From NCBI GenBank assembly GCA_001412355.1, contig LKUD01000051.1, positions 1 to 64,000 on the forward strand: 64,000 bases of DNA, read 5' to 3'. The translations under genes and the position numbers were made by a program. The notes below the pieces were generated by a model that worked only from the letters and a program-made list of their open reading frames with translations, searched no databases and was not told the origin of the DNA. The DNA comes from Methanoculleus sp. SDB (GTDB taxonomy: Archaea > Halobacteriota > Methanomicrobia > Methanomicrobiales > Methanomicrobiaceae). Of the stretch, positions 25,523 through 35,018 are shown piece by piece (position 1 is the first letter of the stretch; each line of letters starts with the position of its first letter).

Positions 25523-26529
25523 TCTTCTTGTTTTCTTTCGAGCAATGCTCTTACCGCACGCCGTGTTCCCGAAAACAGCATCAGGGATCCGGAAATTAGG
25601 ATTAAAAATAAATATGCCGCTTTTATGGATCCCTCTTTCCACGATCCCCGCATTTGCAACGACCATGCGCCCGTCGCAATGCCGGCGAAGACTGACGGGC
25701 GGAAATTATGCATCATATCCGATCGCCTGAAGCCCGCATAGATGCAGTCACGGATAAACCTCCGGAGGGCGATGTTTATCTCACCGGCAAACTCCTCAGC
25801 CTGGGTTCCGAGTTCCTCAATGAGTCTCGCATAGATTTTCAGGGTATCGAGATACCCCAGAGGACTTCTGAACAGCAGCCGGTATGATTCTGAATGCTCT
25901 CCACGCCGGTAATACACCCATGCATTGCTGATATATGCGATAGAGAATTCTCTTGCCACTTTCAGCCACTGATAATAATCCCCGGAATAGGGATATTCAA
26001 GAGAAAAAACCCCTGTCTGTTCATACAAGCCACGGCGAACCATGACAGAGGGACAGGATATAAAGGATCTCTCCGAAAGAAGACGTTTAAATCCTTCCGG
26101 CGCCTCAAACACGATATTGTTTTCAGAATAGTTATATTCCTGAATGGTATCCGCAGAAACGGCGCGTTGAGATGTGCACGTGAGCCAGACGTCGGGGTGG
26201 CTTTCAAGAAATGAGACACAGGTTTCGGTAAAATTCTCGTTGATATAGTCATCCGAATGCAGAATATGAATATATTCGCCGTGTGCGAGATCGATGCACC
26301 TGTTAAAATTTCCAAAAAGACCAAGATTCTTCTCATTTTTAAAAAATTTCACCCGGGTATCCGGAAATGAGGCGACGACATCCTCGATAGTGTCAGTGGA
26401 CGCATTGTCGACGATGATGACTTCGATGTGCGTGTACGTCTGGTTGAGAGCGCTCTCGATTGCCTTTCCCACCATTCGGGCACGGTTAAATGTCGGGATG
26501 CATATTGAAACGAGAGGCTCGTTTTTCAT
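25516..26529 (-). CDS. GT2-family glycosyltransferase
   Basis: The 337-residue protein opens VSICIPTFNRARMVGKAI and has NASTDTIEDV near residue 41 and HSDDYINENF near 93, the GT-A nucleotide-binding and DxD features. A hydrophobic segment near the C-terminus (about residues 303-320) suggests membrane association. It ends seven bases inside the end of the convergent GT-B gene and starts directly after the SDR gene stop. It probably adds the CDP-deoxyhexose made by the rest of this operon. Confidence 0.88.
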   Translation of the reverse strand: MKNEPLVSICIPTFNRARMVGKAIESALNQTYTHIEVIIVDNASTDTIEDVVASFPDTRVKFFKNEKNLGLFGNFNRCIDLAHGEYIHILHSDDYINENFTETCVSFLESHPDVWLTCTSQRAVSADTIQEYNYSENNIVFEAPEGFKRLLSERSFISCPSVMVRRGLYEQTGVFSLEYPYSGDYYQWLKVAREFSIAYISNAWVYYRRGEHSESYRLLFRSPLGYLDTLKIYARLIEELGTQAEEFAGEINIALRRFIRDCIYAGFRRSDMMHNFRPSVFAGIATGAWSLQMRGSWKEGSIKAAYLFLILISGSLMLFSGTRRAVRALLERKQEDY

Positions 26530-27423
26530 TCAGGACACCCGGAGGTTTGTTGACGCGGACATCTCTTCGTACAGGAAATGCACCATCTCTGCAAGGGGAG
26601 GTATCCGGTATGAGAGAATATGCTGGATTGCCGATGACGAAACCGTTCCGTTGTCCGGCCGGCTCACTGCAAGATTTTTTGATTCTATTGGCCGGAGATA
26701 CCGCATCTCAAAATGAAAGCGTTCCATGATCATCCTGTTGAAGTCATACTTGCTGATATTCTCGGTTGAACCAATATTATAGGTACCGGAAATATTCTCC
26801 TCAATAGAGCGCATCACAATATCCGCAACCACGTTCACGAGGACCGGATTGAAATACTGATCCGCCGGAGAACGCATGACTTTTTTCGATTGCACCATAT
26901 CGAGGAGCTGCATGAAATAATTCTGCGTGGCCCTTGTGAAGGGCGTATACCCGAAAATAACAGAGGGCCTGAATATGATATGCCCTGCCCTGCCTCGAAC
27001 ATAGTTTTCTGCCTCGATTTTTGTTTCGATGTAGTAGTTGGTGGGGTTCGTGCTGCATGACTCATCGCAGTTCCCTTCCTCCGTGTTATATACCGCATAT
27101 GTGGAGAAAAAGATGAATTTACTTTCGGGAAATGCTTCGATCAGGTTTTTTGTCGAGGAAACATTTGCATTATGGCACTCCTCCCGGTTCTTCTCACAGA
27201 TATCGGTTTTCGCCATCGCTGCCGTGTGAACTATCACATCGGGGCTGCAGGCACGTGAAAGTGCGGCAACAGCGCCTTTATCGGTGAGATCCGCCACAAT
27301 ATCCGTATAATCGTGGCTCCTCCGACTTGTGCCGATGACGTTCCACCCGGGATGGTTACCGATATGCCGGATAATTGCAGATCCCACAAATCCCGAAGCA
27401 CCGGTGATTAATATCGTTTTCAT
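26530..27423 (-). CDS. RmlD-like NAD-dependent sugar reductase (SDR)
   Basis: The 297-residue protein has TGASGFVGSAI at residues 7-17 for NAD(P), IVHTAAMAKTDICE near 72 and YIETK (Y-x3-K) near 131. The pattern VIVHTAAMAKTD followed by the N-V-x-S-T-x-N-L block resembles dTDP-4-dehydrorhamnose reductase. Between a 3,5-epimerase-like protein and a glycosyltransferase, it would reduce the 4-keto group of a CDP-6-deoxyhexose. Confidence 0.82.
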   Translation of the reverse strand: MKTILITGASGFVGSAIIRHIGNHPGWNVIGTSRRSHDYTDIVADLTDKGAVAALSRACSPDVIVHTAAMAKTDICEKNREECHNANVSSTKNLIEAFPESKFIFFSTYAVYNTEEGNCDESCSTNPTNYYIETKIEAENYVRGRAGHIIFRPSVIFGYTPFTRATQNYFMQLLDMVQSKKVMRSPADQYFNPVLVNVVADIVMRSIEENISGTYNIGSTENISKYDFNRMIMERFHFEMRYLRPIESKNLAVSRPDNGTVSSSAIQHILSYRIPPLAEMVHFLYEEMSASTNLRVS

Positions 27424-27426
27424 CGG

Positions 27427-27876
27427 TTACCCGTGCCTGACACCCCAGTTATAGCCGATTTCTTCATCAAACGGATCGATTCTCTCGATTTCGTCCGGGT
27501 CATGCGGAATCGTCGCACAGTTTGCCACAATCGCTTTTTCATTGCCAATTGCCGTGAATCCGTTGACAACATGGGGGGGGACCTTCACAAGCACATAATT
27601 CTCCTCACCCATGAAAATTTCCTGCAGTTCTCCGTATGTTGGTGAATCCTGCCGCGAATCATAGAGAACAAGTTTGATATTGCCTGAAATAACCGCGTAA
27701 TTCAGTTCCATCACCCTGTGAATATGCCAGCCTTTGATCACATGCGGGAAAATGACCGAGAAATAGATCTCGCCAAATTCGGTGAAGGTCGGATCGGTCC
27801 GTTTAATCATATGGCGCACATAGCCCCGTTCATCGAGAAATGTCCTGAGCGGTGTAATACAAACTCCTTCTATCAT
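27427..27876 (-). CDS. RmlC-like cupin (sugar 3,5-epimerase family) with altered active site
   Basis: The 149-residue protein aligns by eye with dTDP-4-dehydrorhamnose 3,5-epimerase. KGWHIHR corresponds to the RGLH loop, LVLYDSRQDSPTYGE to the DxRxxSPTFG motif and PPHVVNGF to the P-x-GFAHGF turn. The catalytic histidine of GWH is kept. The second histidine (AHGF) is asparagine and the tyrosine of the YxPExE motif is missing, so it may epimerise one centre only or act as an isomerase. ATG at 27876 overlaps the dehydratase stop as ATGA and has a GAAGGTG ribosome binding site. Confidence 0.8.
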   Translation of the reverse strand: MIEGVCITPLRTFLDERGYVRHMIKRTDPTFTEFGEIYFSVIFPHVIKGWHIHRVMELNYAVISGNIKLVLYDSRQDSPTYGELQEIFMGEENYVLVKVPPHVVNGFTAIGNEKAIVANCATIPHDPDEIERIDPFDEEIGYNWGVRHG

Positions 27877-28868
27877 GGAAACACCTTCTCCCTGTACCAT
27901 TGAATCGTCCTGTGAAGCCCCTCCACCAGGTTCGTACCGGGCGACCAGCGCAACGTCGTTTGTGCCTTCTCTATGGAGAGATACTGATCCTGGATCTCGT
28001 GGCGGCTTGAGGCCATGATTTCGGGCTGAATCTCCGATCCCATCAGGTCCAGAATATTCTGTACGAGAGAAAGAACCGTATGCCTCTCGCCGCTGCTGAA
28101 ATTGAATGCTTCGCCGGAGACTCCCGGAGCGGAGATCTTCTCGGCCATCGTGAGGTATGCATCCACGGCATCCTCTACATAGAAATACTCCCGCACCGGC
28201 GTACCGTCACTCCTGATTACGGGACGCGTTCCCTCACAAACGGCTTTGATTGTTCCGGGAATGATTCTGTTGAAGTTGAGATCGCCGGGACCGTAAATGT
28301 TGCCCATCCGGGCGATACAGACAGGAAGATCGTACGTGGTTCCGTAACACTGTGCAATTAAGTCGGTGCAGCTTTTCGAGACATCATAGGGATGTTCACC
28401 GGCAAGCGGCATCTCTTCGGTATAGGGGAGAATTTTACTTGTCCCGTAGGCCTTATCAGACGATGCAACGCAAATTCCCCGTAGGGTGTCAGAATATACG
28501 GAATGGATCCGTGCAGCCTCAAGCAGGTTCCATGTTCCTTCAATATTTGCCTTGAATGTCGTTACCGGCGAAGTATTTCCGACATGAACGATTGTCTGTG
28601 CACCAAGGTGGAAAATATACTCGATATCGTACTCGGCAAGTATTCGCTGCATCAGGCTGAAATCCTCAAGTTCCCCTCGTACGATACAAACGGATGCGTC
28701 GCCGTCGAGCCAGGTGCCGAGCAGCCGTGCCCTCGGGACCCAGTCCCGGACGAGCGCAACAACCTCTCCGCCATATTTTTCCAGTGTGTTGACGAGATTC
28801 AGGCCGACGACTCCCGTAGCCCCGGTCACGAGCACACGCGTATCCTTCCACATTCTCAGTCGTTCCAT
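27873..28868 (-). CDS. rfbG: CDP-glucose 4,6-dehydratase-like SDR
   Basis: The product of about 331 residues has VLVTGATGVVGLNL, HLGAQTIVHVGNTSP and a YDVSK active-site motif. The TSPVTTFKANIEGTWNLLEA block is characteristic of CDP-glucose 4,6-dehydratase. Directly upstream is the glucose-1-phosphate cytidylyltransferase, giving the standard first two steps of CDP-deoxyhexose synthesis. ATG at 28868 with GGAAG in front is preferred to the earlier ATG at 28895; it overlaps rfbF by 13 bases. Confidence 0.88.
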   Translation of the reverse strand: MERLRMWKDTRVLVTGATGVVGLNLVNTLEKYGGEVVALVRDWVPRARLLGTWLDGDASVCIVRGELEDFSLMQRILAEYDIEYIFHLGAQTIVHVGNTSPVTTFKANIEGTWNLLEAARIHSVYSDTLRGICVASSDKAYGTSKILPYTEEMPLAGEHPYDVSKSCTDLIAQCYGTTYDLPVCIARMGNIYGPGDLNFNRIIPGTIKAVCEGTRPVIRSDGTPVREYFYVEDAVDAYLTMAEKISAPGVSGEAFNFSSGERHTVLSLVQNILDLMGSEIQPEIMASSRHEIQDQYLSIEKAQTTLRWSPGTNLVEGLHRTIQWYREKVFP

Positions 28869-29650
28869 ATCTTCCATCGGGGATCGACCTGCCACATCTG
28901 ATTCAACTCTTCATAATCCTTATACGTGTCCATCGGGTGCCAGAAACCATCATGCACATAGTACCCGAGTTTGCCTTCGCCGGCAATCACCTGCAGCGTA
29001 TCTTCAAACATGACATCGTCGTTTTCCGAAATATAGTCGAAGACTTCCTCTTCGAGAACCATAAACCCGACATTGATAAATTCGTCCATGCGCGGTTTTT
29101 CCCGGAACGAATCGATTATATCGCCGTTCAGTTTAGCAATTCCATACTTGGAATACGGCCGCGTTATTGTGATCGTTGCAATAATGCCATGCTCCGCCCT
29201 GAGTTTTTCGTGCCGGAGAAGCAGGGAGTCGATATCGATATCTGCGACGCCGTCGCCGTATGTCACCATGAATGTGCCCGGCCGTAGGGACTGCCTGCAC
29301 AATGCAAGCCGTTTCGATGTTTTCGACTCCTGTCCTGTCTGGATAAAGAAAATTTCCCAGTCTACCTTTGCCTGCGGGACAGATATATCAGAGAGGTTTA
29401 TCGAAAAGTTCTGCGTCAGGGGATGCTGGTTTAAAAAATAATTCACAATCATGTCCCCCCTGTACCCGAGCGTGAGGATGAATTTTTTGTAATTATAATG
29501 GGCATATATCTTCATTATATGCCATAGAATCGGGTATTCACCGAGTTCTACCAGCGGCTTTGGCATTTCCCGCGTCTTCTCGCTGAGGCGTGTCCCCCGC
29601 CCGCCGCAGAAGATGACGATATCGATATCGCGTGAATCCGAAGGCATCAT
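28856..29650 (-). CDS. rfbF: Glucose-1-phosphate cytidylyltransferase
   Basis: The 264-residue protein starts IDIVIFCGGRGTRLSEKT and continues KPLVELGEYPILWHIMKIYAHY, the fingerprint of RfbF-type enzymes, with YGDGVADIDI and GFWHPMDTYKD further on. It makes CDP-glucose from CTP and glucose 1-phosphate. It is the first gene of the minus-strand deoxyhexose operon. A TTTTATAG element 25 bases upstream suggests a nearly leaderless message. Confidence 0.94.
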   Translation of the reverse strand: MMPSDSRDIDIVIFCGGRGTRLSEKTREMPKPLVELGEYPILWHIMKIYAHYNYKKFILTLGYRGDMIVNYFLNQHPLTQNFSINLSDISVPQAKVDWEIFFIQTGQESKTSKRLALCRQSLRPGTFMVTYGDGVADIDIDSLLLRHEKLRAEHGIIATITITRPYSKYGIAKLNGDIIDSFREKPRMDEFINVGFMVLEEEVFDYISENDDVMFEDTLQVIAGEGKLGYYVHDGFWHPMDTYKDYEELNQMWQVDPRWKIWND

Positions 29651-29670
29651 TCCTATTTTTTGTTACCTTC

Positions 29671-29700
29671 CTATAAAATTATGATTGAACGCCGGGCGTT
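29671..29700 (-). promoter_or_regulatory. Promoter of the CDP-deoxyhexose operon with inverted repeat
   Basis: On the minus strand TTTTATAG (29671-29678) is the TATA-like element, about 25 bases before the rfbF ATG. Directly upstream lies the perfect inverted repeat AACGCC-G-GGCGTT (29688-29700), placed where an operator could block TBP/TFB binding. Confidence 0.45.
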
Positions 29701-29753
29701 TGTTTTCACGGCAAAGGGCAGTCCCCTCCGTCAATCGCGGCCATGCAGGAATG

Positions 29754-29760
29754 TTTAAAG
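29754..29760 (+). promoter_or_regulatory. TATA-like element of the ABC transporter gene
   Basis: TTTAAAG lies 87 bases before the ABC transporter ATG, which has GAGGATCACC as its ribosome binding site at 29828-29837. The rest of the divergent gap shows nothing else. Confidence 0.4.
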
Positions 29761-29840
29761 GGTTAAAAGACAAAATTATGCAATCCAAAATGGGTGCGAA
29801 AGCAATCCGGTTCCTGTTTTGAGTATTTGAGGATCACCAA

Positions 29841-31637
29841 ATGAATGCGGATCTCACACTGCTGAAAAAATATATCACCCCTTATTCTCCGAAACTTGTC
29901 ATTATCGCCCTTCTTACCATCGTATGCAGTGTTTTTGAAGCCGTGAACATCGGAGCTCTCGTGCCGCTTCTTCAGATCATGTCAGGGGAGAGCGACGCCG
30001 GGGGATACCTTGTCGTCTACCTGCAATGGCTGCTGAGCATTGTCGGTCTCGAACTGAACTTCAACAACCTTCTGCTTCTGATCCTCGTCCTGTTTCTTTC
30101 AGGGCAGTGCCTGATATATATTAAGGAATATATCCAGTTACATCTCAGATTTACTTTTGTCTCAGACCTGAAATCACATATATTCAAAAATATCGTCGCC
30201 TCGGACATGACATATTTTCACCTGCAGAAATCCGGCGATCTGATTAACGGGCTGCTGGTTGAAACCGAGAGGGCCGGATCAGGAATCTATGCAATCACCA
30301 AGCTGATGAGCACAATATTTCTGATTTGCGTATATGCTCTCATGCTCTTTTACATCTCTGTCGAGATAACCTTCATCTGCATCGGAATAACAATACTCGG
30401 TTTTTACCTGCTGAATATTATCCTCAGGGCATCAAAACGGTACGGCATTGAGATTGTTAGGAATAATTCGCAACTCAATGAATTTACCGTTGAGAGATTT
30501 AATCTTTTCAAGATTATTAAGACGGCATCGACAGAAGATCTGGAATCGGGACGTTTTTCGGATATCGCCCGGAGACTGTCATATGTAAACGCAATGTATG
30601 GCATCAACGGCAAGAAAGTGGAGATTTTTTTTCAGGCGGTCATATTTTTAATCGCTGCGTTGATCCTGTTCATATCGGTATCAATATTCAAGCTCCCCGT
30701 GGCGCTGCTTCTCGTTTTCCTGTTCATTCTCGTCCGGATGACAGACCCTCTGCGAACCCTGAACAACCTGCGTCACGAACTTGCCGGGGAGCTTGCAAGT
30801 TTTAATAAAATCGAACAGATCAATACCAAAGCGGTTACAGCCCGGTCAATTGAAAGTGGGGACGCGGAATTTACAGGATTAGAAAAGAGCATTACGCTTG
30901 ACCACGTGTCATTCTCGTACGAGCCGGGAAAACCCGTCCTGAAGGATGTAAACCTGACAATCCATAAAAACGAGATGATTGCGATTGTCGGTGGTTCCGG
31001 AGGAGGCAAGTCCACTCTCGTCGATCTCATCATACGGCTCATGGATCCCGCAAACGGCCGCATAATGATCGATACGCATGACATAAAGGAACTGGATCTC
31101 GCCTCCTACCACGCAAAACTGGGCGTCGTTACGCAGGACATCTATATTTTTAACGATTCTGTCCTCAACAACATCTGCTATGGCAGTGATGAGATATCTC
31201 CCGGACGAGCGATGGAAGCGGCAAAAATTGCTTTTGCCCATAATTTCATCATGGAGCTGCCGGAGGGGTACGACACGCCCCTGGGCGATAAGGGCCTGAA
31301 GCTGTCGGGCGGCCAGAGACAACGGATTTCTCTTGCCCGCGCACTATACAGGAATCCCGAACTCCTCATCCTTGATGAGGCCACCAGTGCACTCGATACC
31401 GAATCCGAAAAGATAATCCAGGATTCCATTTTGAACATCAGGCATAAATATACATTTATTATTATTGCGCACCGGCTCTCCACAATAATAAATGCTGACA
31501 GGATTGTCGTGATAGAAGACGGTCGTATTGTTGAAACAGGGAAACACGACGAACTGCTCAGGAAGCGGGATGCCTATTATCGATACTATACGATGCAATA
31601 CGAAAAAAAGAGGACGCTTGAAAGCGATGAACCATAA
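29841..31637 (+). CDS. ABC exporter (lipid-linked glycan flippase, MsbA/PglK type)
   Basis: The 598-residue half-transporter has six membrane segments in residues 15-315. The nucleotide-binding domain has Walker A GGSGGGKST near residue 386, signature LSGGQRQR near 492 and Walker B LLILDEAT near 512. The D-loop (SALDTES) and H-loop (AHRLST) are intact. Fusion of both domains in one chain and the glycan context point to flipping of a lipid-linked oligosaccharide, as PglK does. Multidrug or peptide export is the alternative. Confidence 0.9.
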   Translation: MNADLTLLKKYITPYSPKLVIIALLTIVCSVFEAVNIGALVPLLQIMSGESDAGGYLVVYLQWLLSIVGLELNFNNLLLLILVLFLSGQCLIYIKEYIQLHLRFTFVSDLKSHIFKNIVASDMTYFHLQKSGDLINGLLVETERAGSGIYAITKLMSTIFLICVYALMLFYISVEITFICIGITILGFYLLNIILRASKRYGIEIVRNNSQLNEFTVERFNLFKIIKTASTEDLESGRFSDIARRLSYVNAMYGINGKKVEIFFQAVIFLIAALILFISVSIFKLPVALLLVFLFILVRMTDPLRTLNNLRHELAGELASFNKIEQINTKAVTARSIESGDAEFTGLEKSITLDHVSFSYEPGKPVLKDVNLTIHKNEMIAIVGGSGGGKSTLVDLIIRLMDPANGRIMIDTHDIKELDLASYHAKLGVVTQDIYIFNDSVLNNICYGSDEISPGRAMEAAKIAFAHNFIMELPEGYDTPLGDKGLKLSGGQRQRISLARALYRNPELLILDEATSALDTESEKIIQDSILNIRHKYTFIIIAHRLSTIINADRIVVIEDGRIVETGKHDELLRKRDAYYRYYTMQYEKKRTLESDEP

Positions 31638-31861
31638 ATCCGTATTTCTTATTATTGAGGCCCCCGGTGTCTCCGGCCTCCCGTATCCGTGGCTGCAGTC
31701 CGAAAAGTCCGGTAATAAGCCTGATGAGAGAATTGTCCTGACTGAAGGCGGTTAAATTGCCGGGAGCGGGGAAGTATGAAGAACTCCGATAACAGATGCT
31801 TTAACCACCCGGGTATTCGGTGAAATCCGGAAAAAAGTCCTGCATTACTGAGTGATTATGA

Positions 31862-33778
31862 ATGAAAAATACTAAAATAAAGAAAACGGCAGTATTTGAG
31901 TTCATCGGCGTGTTTTCTATCCCGGTTGTATATTTATATACAATCATGGGGTATGCCATAAAATATTTCAGGATTCACCCCGAAGCCGTGAAAGTATTTG
32001 GCAAAATCTCTGCCGGGGCACATATTCAGGAAATTAAATGGACCGATTTTGATTACTATTTCCGGATGTTCAGCCATGATCAGGCACTCACCGCGATTGA
32101 AAAAATATATCGCGAAACATATGACGGCAGCCGATTTATACGTCCTTTTGTTCATCTTGTGAATTCTGACAGGATACATCTGGTTTATAAAAAGGAGCTT
32201 GTTGAACGACTTCAGAACTTTTATGACATTCAAAATTGTGTGAACAAGATCGCCGAAACAGGCGGCAATCTGGTTTTTATTCCGGCCGGGTACGCCAGCT
32301 TCGAAAGCATTACTGATACGCGGTATGATTCGCGGATAAAAATTCCTTTATGGAGTCGTTTGGTCTCGATCGTCCATGAGCTCATTCTCAGATTTATGTA
32401 TGGTATCGGCCTTGCCGTCTTCCCGCTTCTGCTGGTATTTCTCACTACGAGAAATATTGACAGCCAGACGAGGGCAAAAAAAAGATATCGCATCGGTCTC
32501 AGGGTATATACGCAGGACTGGGGTTTTCTCTTCAGGTACAGGAAGATAGATTTTCTTCTGGACGGGGACACAATTACCAGAGAAAATACTCTTTTTTGCA
32601 TAGAAACAGATATTTCACAAGAATACCGGGATATTCTGAATGCGAAGAAATACAATACTATTGAAATCAGAACAATACTGTCGACTCTGACTTACGATTT
32701 TATCTGGAACGTTGCAATAAAGAGCGGGCTGCAATGTTCGGTCAGGTCGTGTGTTTTTTCACCCGCTGTGCCATCGTATTTCATCAAGACAGCAATCGGG
32801 ATTATTTATCATTATATGATATGGACGCGATTCACGGAAGTATACGCGCTGACACATTACGTGGTATACACTCATTTTGAGAAATATCATGTTGTCCGGA
32901 ATATCGTGTTGGGAAAGGCCGGGATAAAAACCTGGTATTATATCCATTCAACGCACCATAACGACTTATTTGAGAAACCGGGCGAAAGCCCTCTTCGTCA
33001 TGTCTTTTATTCCTATCTGTATTATGACAATCTGGTTTCCTGGGGAAATGTGTGTGTTGAGATTTTCACCAGAACAAAGAATTATTTTACGAATTATTAC
33101 AATGTGGGATGCATCTGGTCCGAGCATGCACGAAGAATAGCGGAAGGGGAATGCCCGTCCGGTTTACGGAAAAAAGCATTTGAAAATCTGGAAACAAAGC
33201 CGGAAAAAGTGCTCGGCGTATTTGATACGTCATTTGGAAAAGGCGTCATTCTGCAGGAAGATGATATAATATCATATATTGCGGGCATTCTGAAATTCCT
33301 TAAAAATAACCCGGAGATCGGAGTACTATTCAAGCCAAAAAAAGTCTGGGAAGAGATGATGGTGCAAATGCCGGACATTGACCGCGATTTCAGGGATGTG
33401 TATGAAGAGTTGTTATCCCATGAACGGTGCTATTCTGTCGGGAGGTTTGGCGAAACCTGTGAAGTGATTGCAGAGTCCGACCTCATTGTTTCCGCGTGCT
33501 TCACCTCAACCACCGGTGAAGCACTTGGCGCACGAAAAAAGGCGATATACTTCGACTCTTCATCCCGCTTTAAAGGCTGCTATTTTGACAAATTTCCCTC
33601 GATGGTCGCACATGGATATGATGAATTTGAAGCTTTCGTGAAATACTGGCTCTATGAAATCAGTGATGAGGGCTTCGATGAATACCTGAAGAACTACGTT
33701 CAAGGCGAAATCGACGCAAATTTAGAGGGAAAAGGGATAACGTTGTTTCGTGAACTGCTCTGCAGGGAAGAGGCCTGA
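31862..33778 (+). CDS. Large putative glycosyltransferase with membrane segment
   Basis: The 638-residue protein has hydrophobic stretches near residues 14-32 and 175-195. It carries YYIHSTHHND near residue 358 and SACFTSTTGEALGARKKA near 545. The latter resembles the S-T nucleotide-binding turn of the GT-B proteins at 23615 and 45709, but the HP motif is absent (FKPKK at the expected place). The gene is A+T-rich compared with the flanking pathways, a sign of separate acquisition. A role in transferring an island sugar is inferred from context only. The 224 bases before it hold no convincing gene. Confidence 0.5.
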   Translation: MKNTKIKKTAVFEFIGVFSIPVVYLYTIMGYAIKYFRIHPEAVKVFGKISAGAHIQEIKWTDFDYYFRMFSHDQALTAIEKIYRETYDGSRFIRPFVHLVNSDRIHLVYKKELVERLQNFYDIQNCVNKIAETGGNLVFIPAGYASFESITDTRYDSRIKIPLWSRLVSIVHELILRFMYGIGLAVFPLLLVFLTTRNIDSQTRAKKRYRIGLRVYTQDWGFLFRYRKIDFLLDGDTITRENTLFCIETDISQEYRDILNAKKYNTIEIRTILSTLTYDFIWNVAIKSGLQCSVRSCVFSPAVPSYFIKTAIGIIYHYMIWTRFTEVYALTHYVVYTHFEKYHVVRNIVLGKAGIKTWYYIHSTHHNDLFEKPGESPLRHVFYSYLYYDNLVSWGNVCVEIFTRTKNYFTNYYNVGCIWSEHARRIAEGECPSGLRKKAFENLETKPEKVLGVFDTSFGKGVILQEDDIISYIAGILKFLKNNPEIGVLFKPKKVWEEMMVQMPDIDRDFRDVYEELLSHERCYSVGRFGETCEVIAESDLIVSACFTSTTGEALGARKKAIYFDSSSRFKGCYFDKFPSMVAHGYDEFEAFVKYWLYEISDEGFDEYLKNYVQGEIDANLEGKGITLFRELLCREEA

Positions 33779-34008
33779 TCTGTTTTCTCAGGAGTATGGC
33801 TCTTCGCTATTGTGTAAAGGGCACTTCCCAATCAGTTTTCACCCTCCAAAACAGCGACGAGCTTCGAACTCTGCTATATCTACCGTCATCCAGGATCCTG
33901 TCTCTTTTTTTCGGATTCATGGTCAGAAACAGGGCTAATTTTTTTAACAGAAATTTCGTTACCGTACCTGACGAAAGGTAGAAAGCACTTAAAATACAAC
34001 GTTATTCA

Positions 34009-34992
34009 ATGCAATATTTCGATGATAAGACGATACTCATCACCGGGGGCACCGGTTCGTTTGGACGGGCGTTTGTGGAAAGCCTTTTAAAAGAGAATGA
34101 TCCTCAAAGCGTCCGCATTTACTCACGCGGGGAACTGCTCCAATATGAAACAGAGAGACTCTTTCCCGACAAGCGTCTTCGATTCTTCATCGGGGATGTG
34201 AGGGATAAGGAGAGACTTTCCCGTGCCATGAACGGGGTTGATATCGTCATACATGCCGCCGCCCTCAAGCATGTACCCATATGCGAATATAATCCGATCG
34301 AGGCGGTAAAGACCAATATTAACGGAGCAATAAATATCATCGATGCAGCCATCGATAACAATGTGGATCGGGTCCTTGGCCTGAGCACCGACAAGGCAGT
34401 GCATCCCGTCAATCTCTATGGCGCGACAAAAATGGTGGCCGAAAAGCTGTTTGTACAGGGGAATTCATACTCAGGAGATGAAAGAGACACAAAATTTTCC
34501 TGTGTCCGGTACGGAAATGTCGTGGGAAGCAGGGGGAGCGTGATACCGCTCTTCCTCTCCCAGAAGAATACCGGGAAGATAACCATTACCGATGAGCGGA
34601 TGACGCGGTTCTGGCTTACCCTCGAAGAGGGGGTCAGATTCGTGCAGCAGAGCATCGAGCGAATGACAGGAGGAGAGATCTTCGTTCCCCGGATCCCCAG
34701 TATGAAGGTGACCGATCTCGCACGTGCCATCGTGCCGGATGCGGAGGTTGAGATCATCGGCATCAGACCCGGGGAGAAACTTCACGAGATACTCATCACC
34801 GAGGATGAGGCCCGGCACACCAAGGAGTACGACACCTATTACTCGATTGAGCCCGAGCTGAAGTTCTGGGGGGAGAAGACCGGAGATGGCGGGAGGCCGT
34901 TGCCGGAAGGATACCGGTATGCAAGCAACACCAACACCCAATGGCTTGATATCGATGATCTTAATCAGATGGTACAATCACTCCACCAGTAA
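34009..34992 (+). CDS. pseB: UDP-GlcNAc 4,6-dehydratase (inverting), PseB
   Basis: The 327-residue short SDR has TGGTGSFGRAFVE at residues 10-22, AALKHVPICEYNPIEAVKTN near 84-103, LSTDKAVHPVNLYGATK near 125-141 and a C-terminal KLHEILI block. The D-K pair in STDKA and Y-x3-K in YGATK are the catalytic residues of the FlaA1/PseB type. It makes UDP-2-acetamido-2,6-dideoxy-4-keto-L-arabino-hexose, the first intermediate of pseudaminic acid. It opens the Pse operon, with PseC 26 bases downstream. No clear ribosome binding site precedes the ATG. Confidence 0.95.
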   Translation: MQYFDDKTILITGGTGSFGRAFVESLLKENDPQSVRIYSRGELLQYETERLFPDKRLRFFIGDVRDKERLSRAMNGVDIVIHAAALKHVPICEYNPIEAVKTNINGAINIIDAAIDNNVDRVLGLSTDKAVHPVNLYGATKMVAEKLFVQGNSYSGDERDTKFSCVRYGNVVGSRGSVIPLFLSQKNTGKITITDERMTRFWLTLEEGVRFVQQSIERMTGGEIFVPRIPSMKVTDLARAIVPDAEVEIIGIRPGEKLHEILITEDEARHTKEYDTYYSIEPELKFWGEKTGDGGRPLPEGYRYASNTNTQWLDIDDLNQMVQSLHQ

Positions 34993-35018
34993 GTGACGAT
35001 TGTGCGGCGCCGATACTT

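Noticed and set aside
31627-31755. 42-codon frame starting in the end of the ABC transporter gene
   Set aside because: No ribosome binding site, no family; not distinguishable from chance.
33779-34008. Possible gene remnant between the 638-residue protein and pseB (61-codon frame at 33796)
   Set aside because: No similarity to a recognisable family. T-rich stretches at 33901-33909 and 33940-33946 may terminate the upstream transcript, but no gene is supported.
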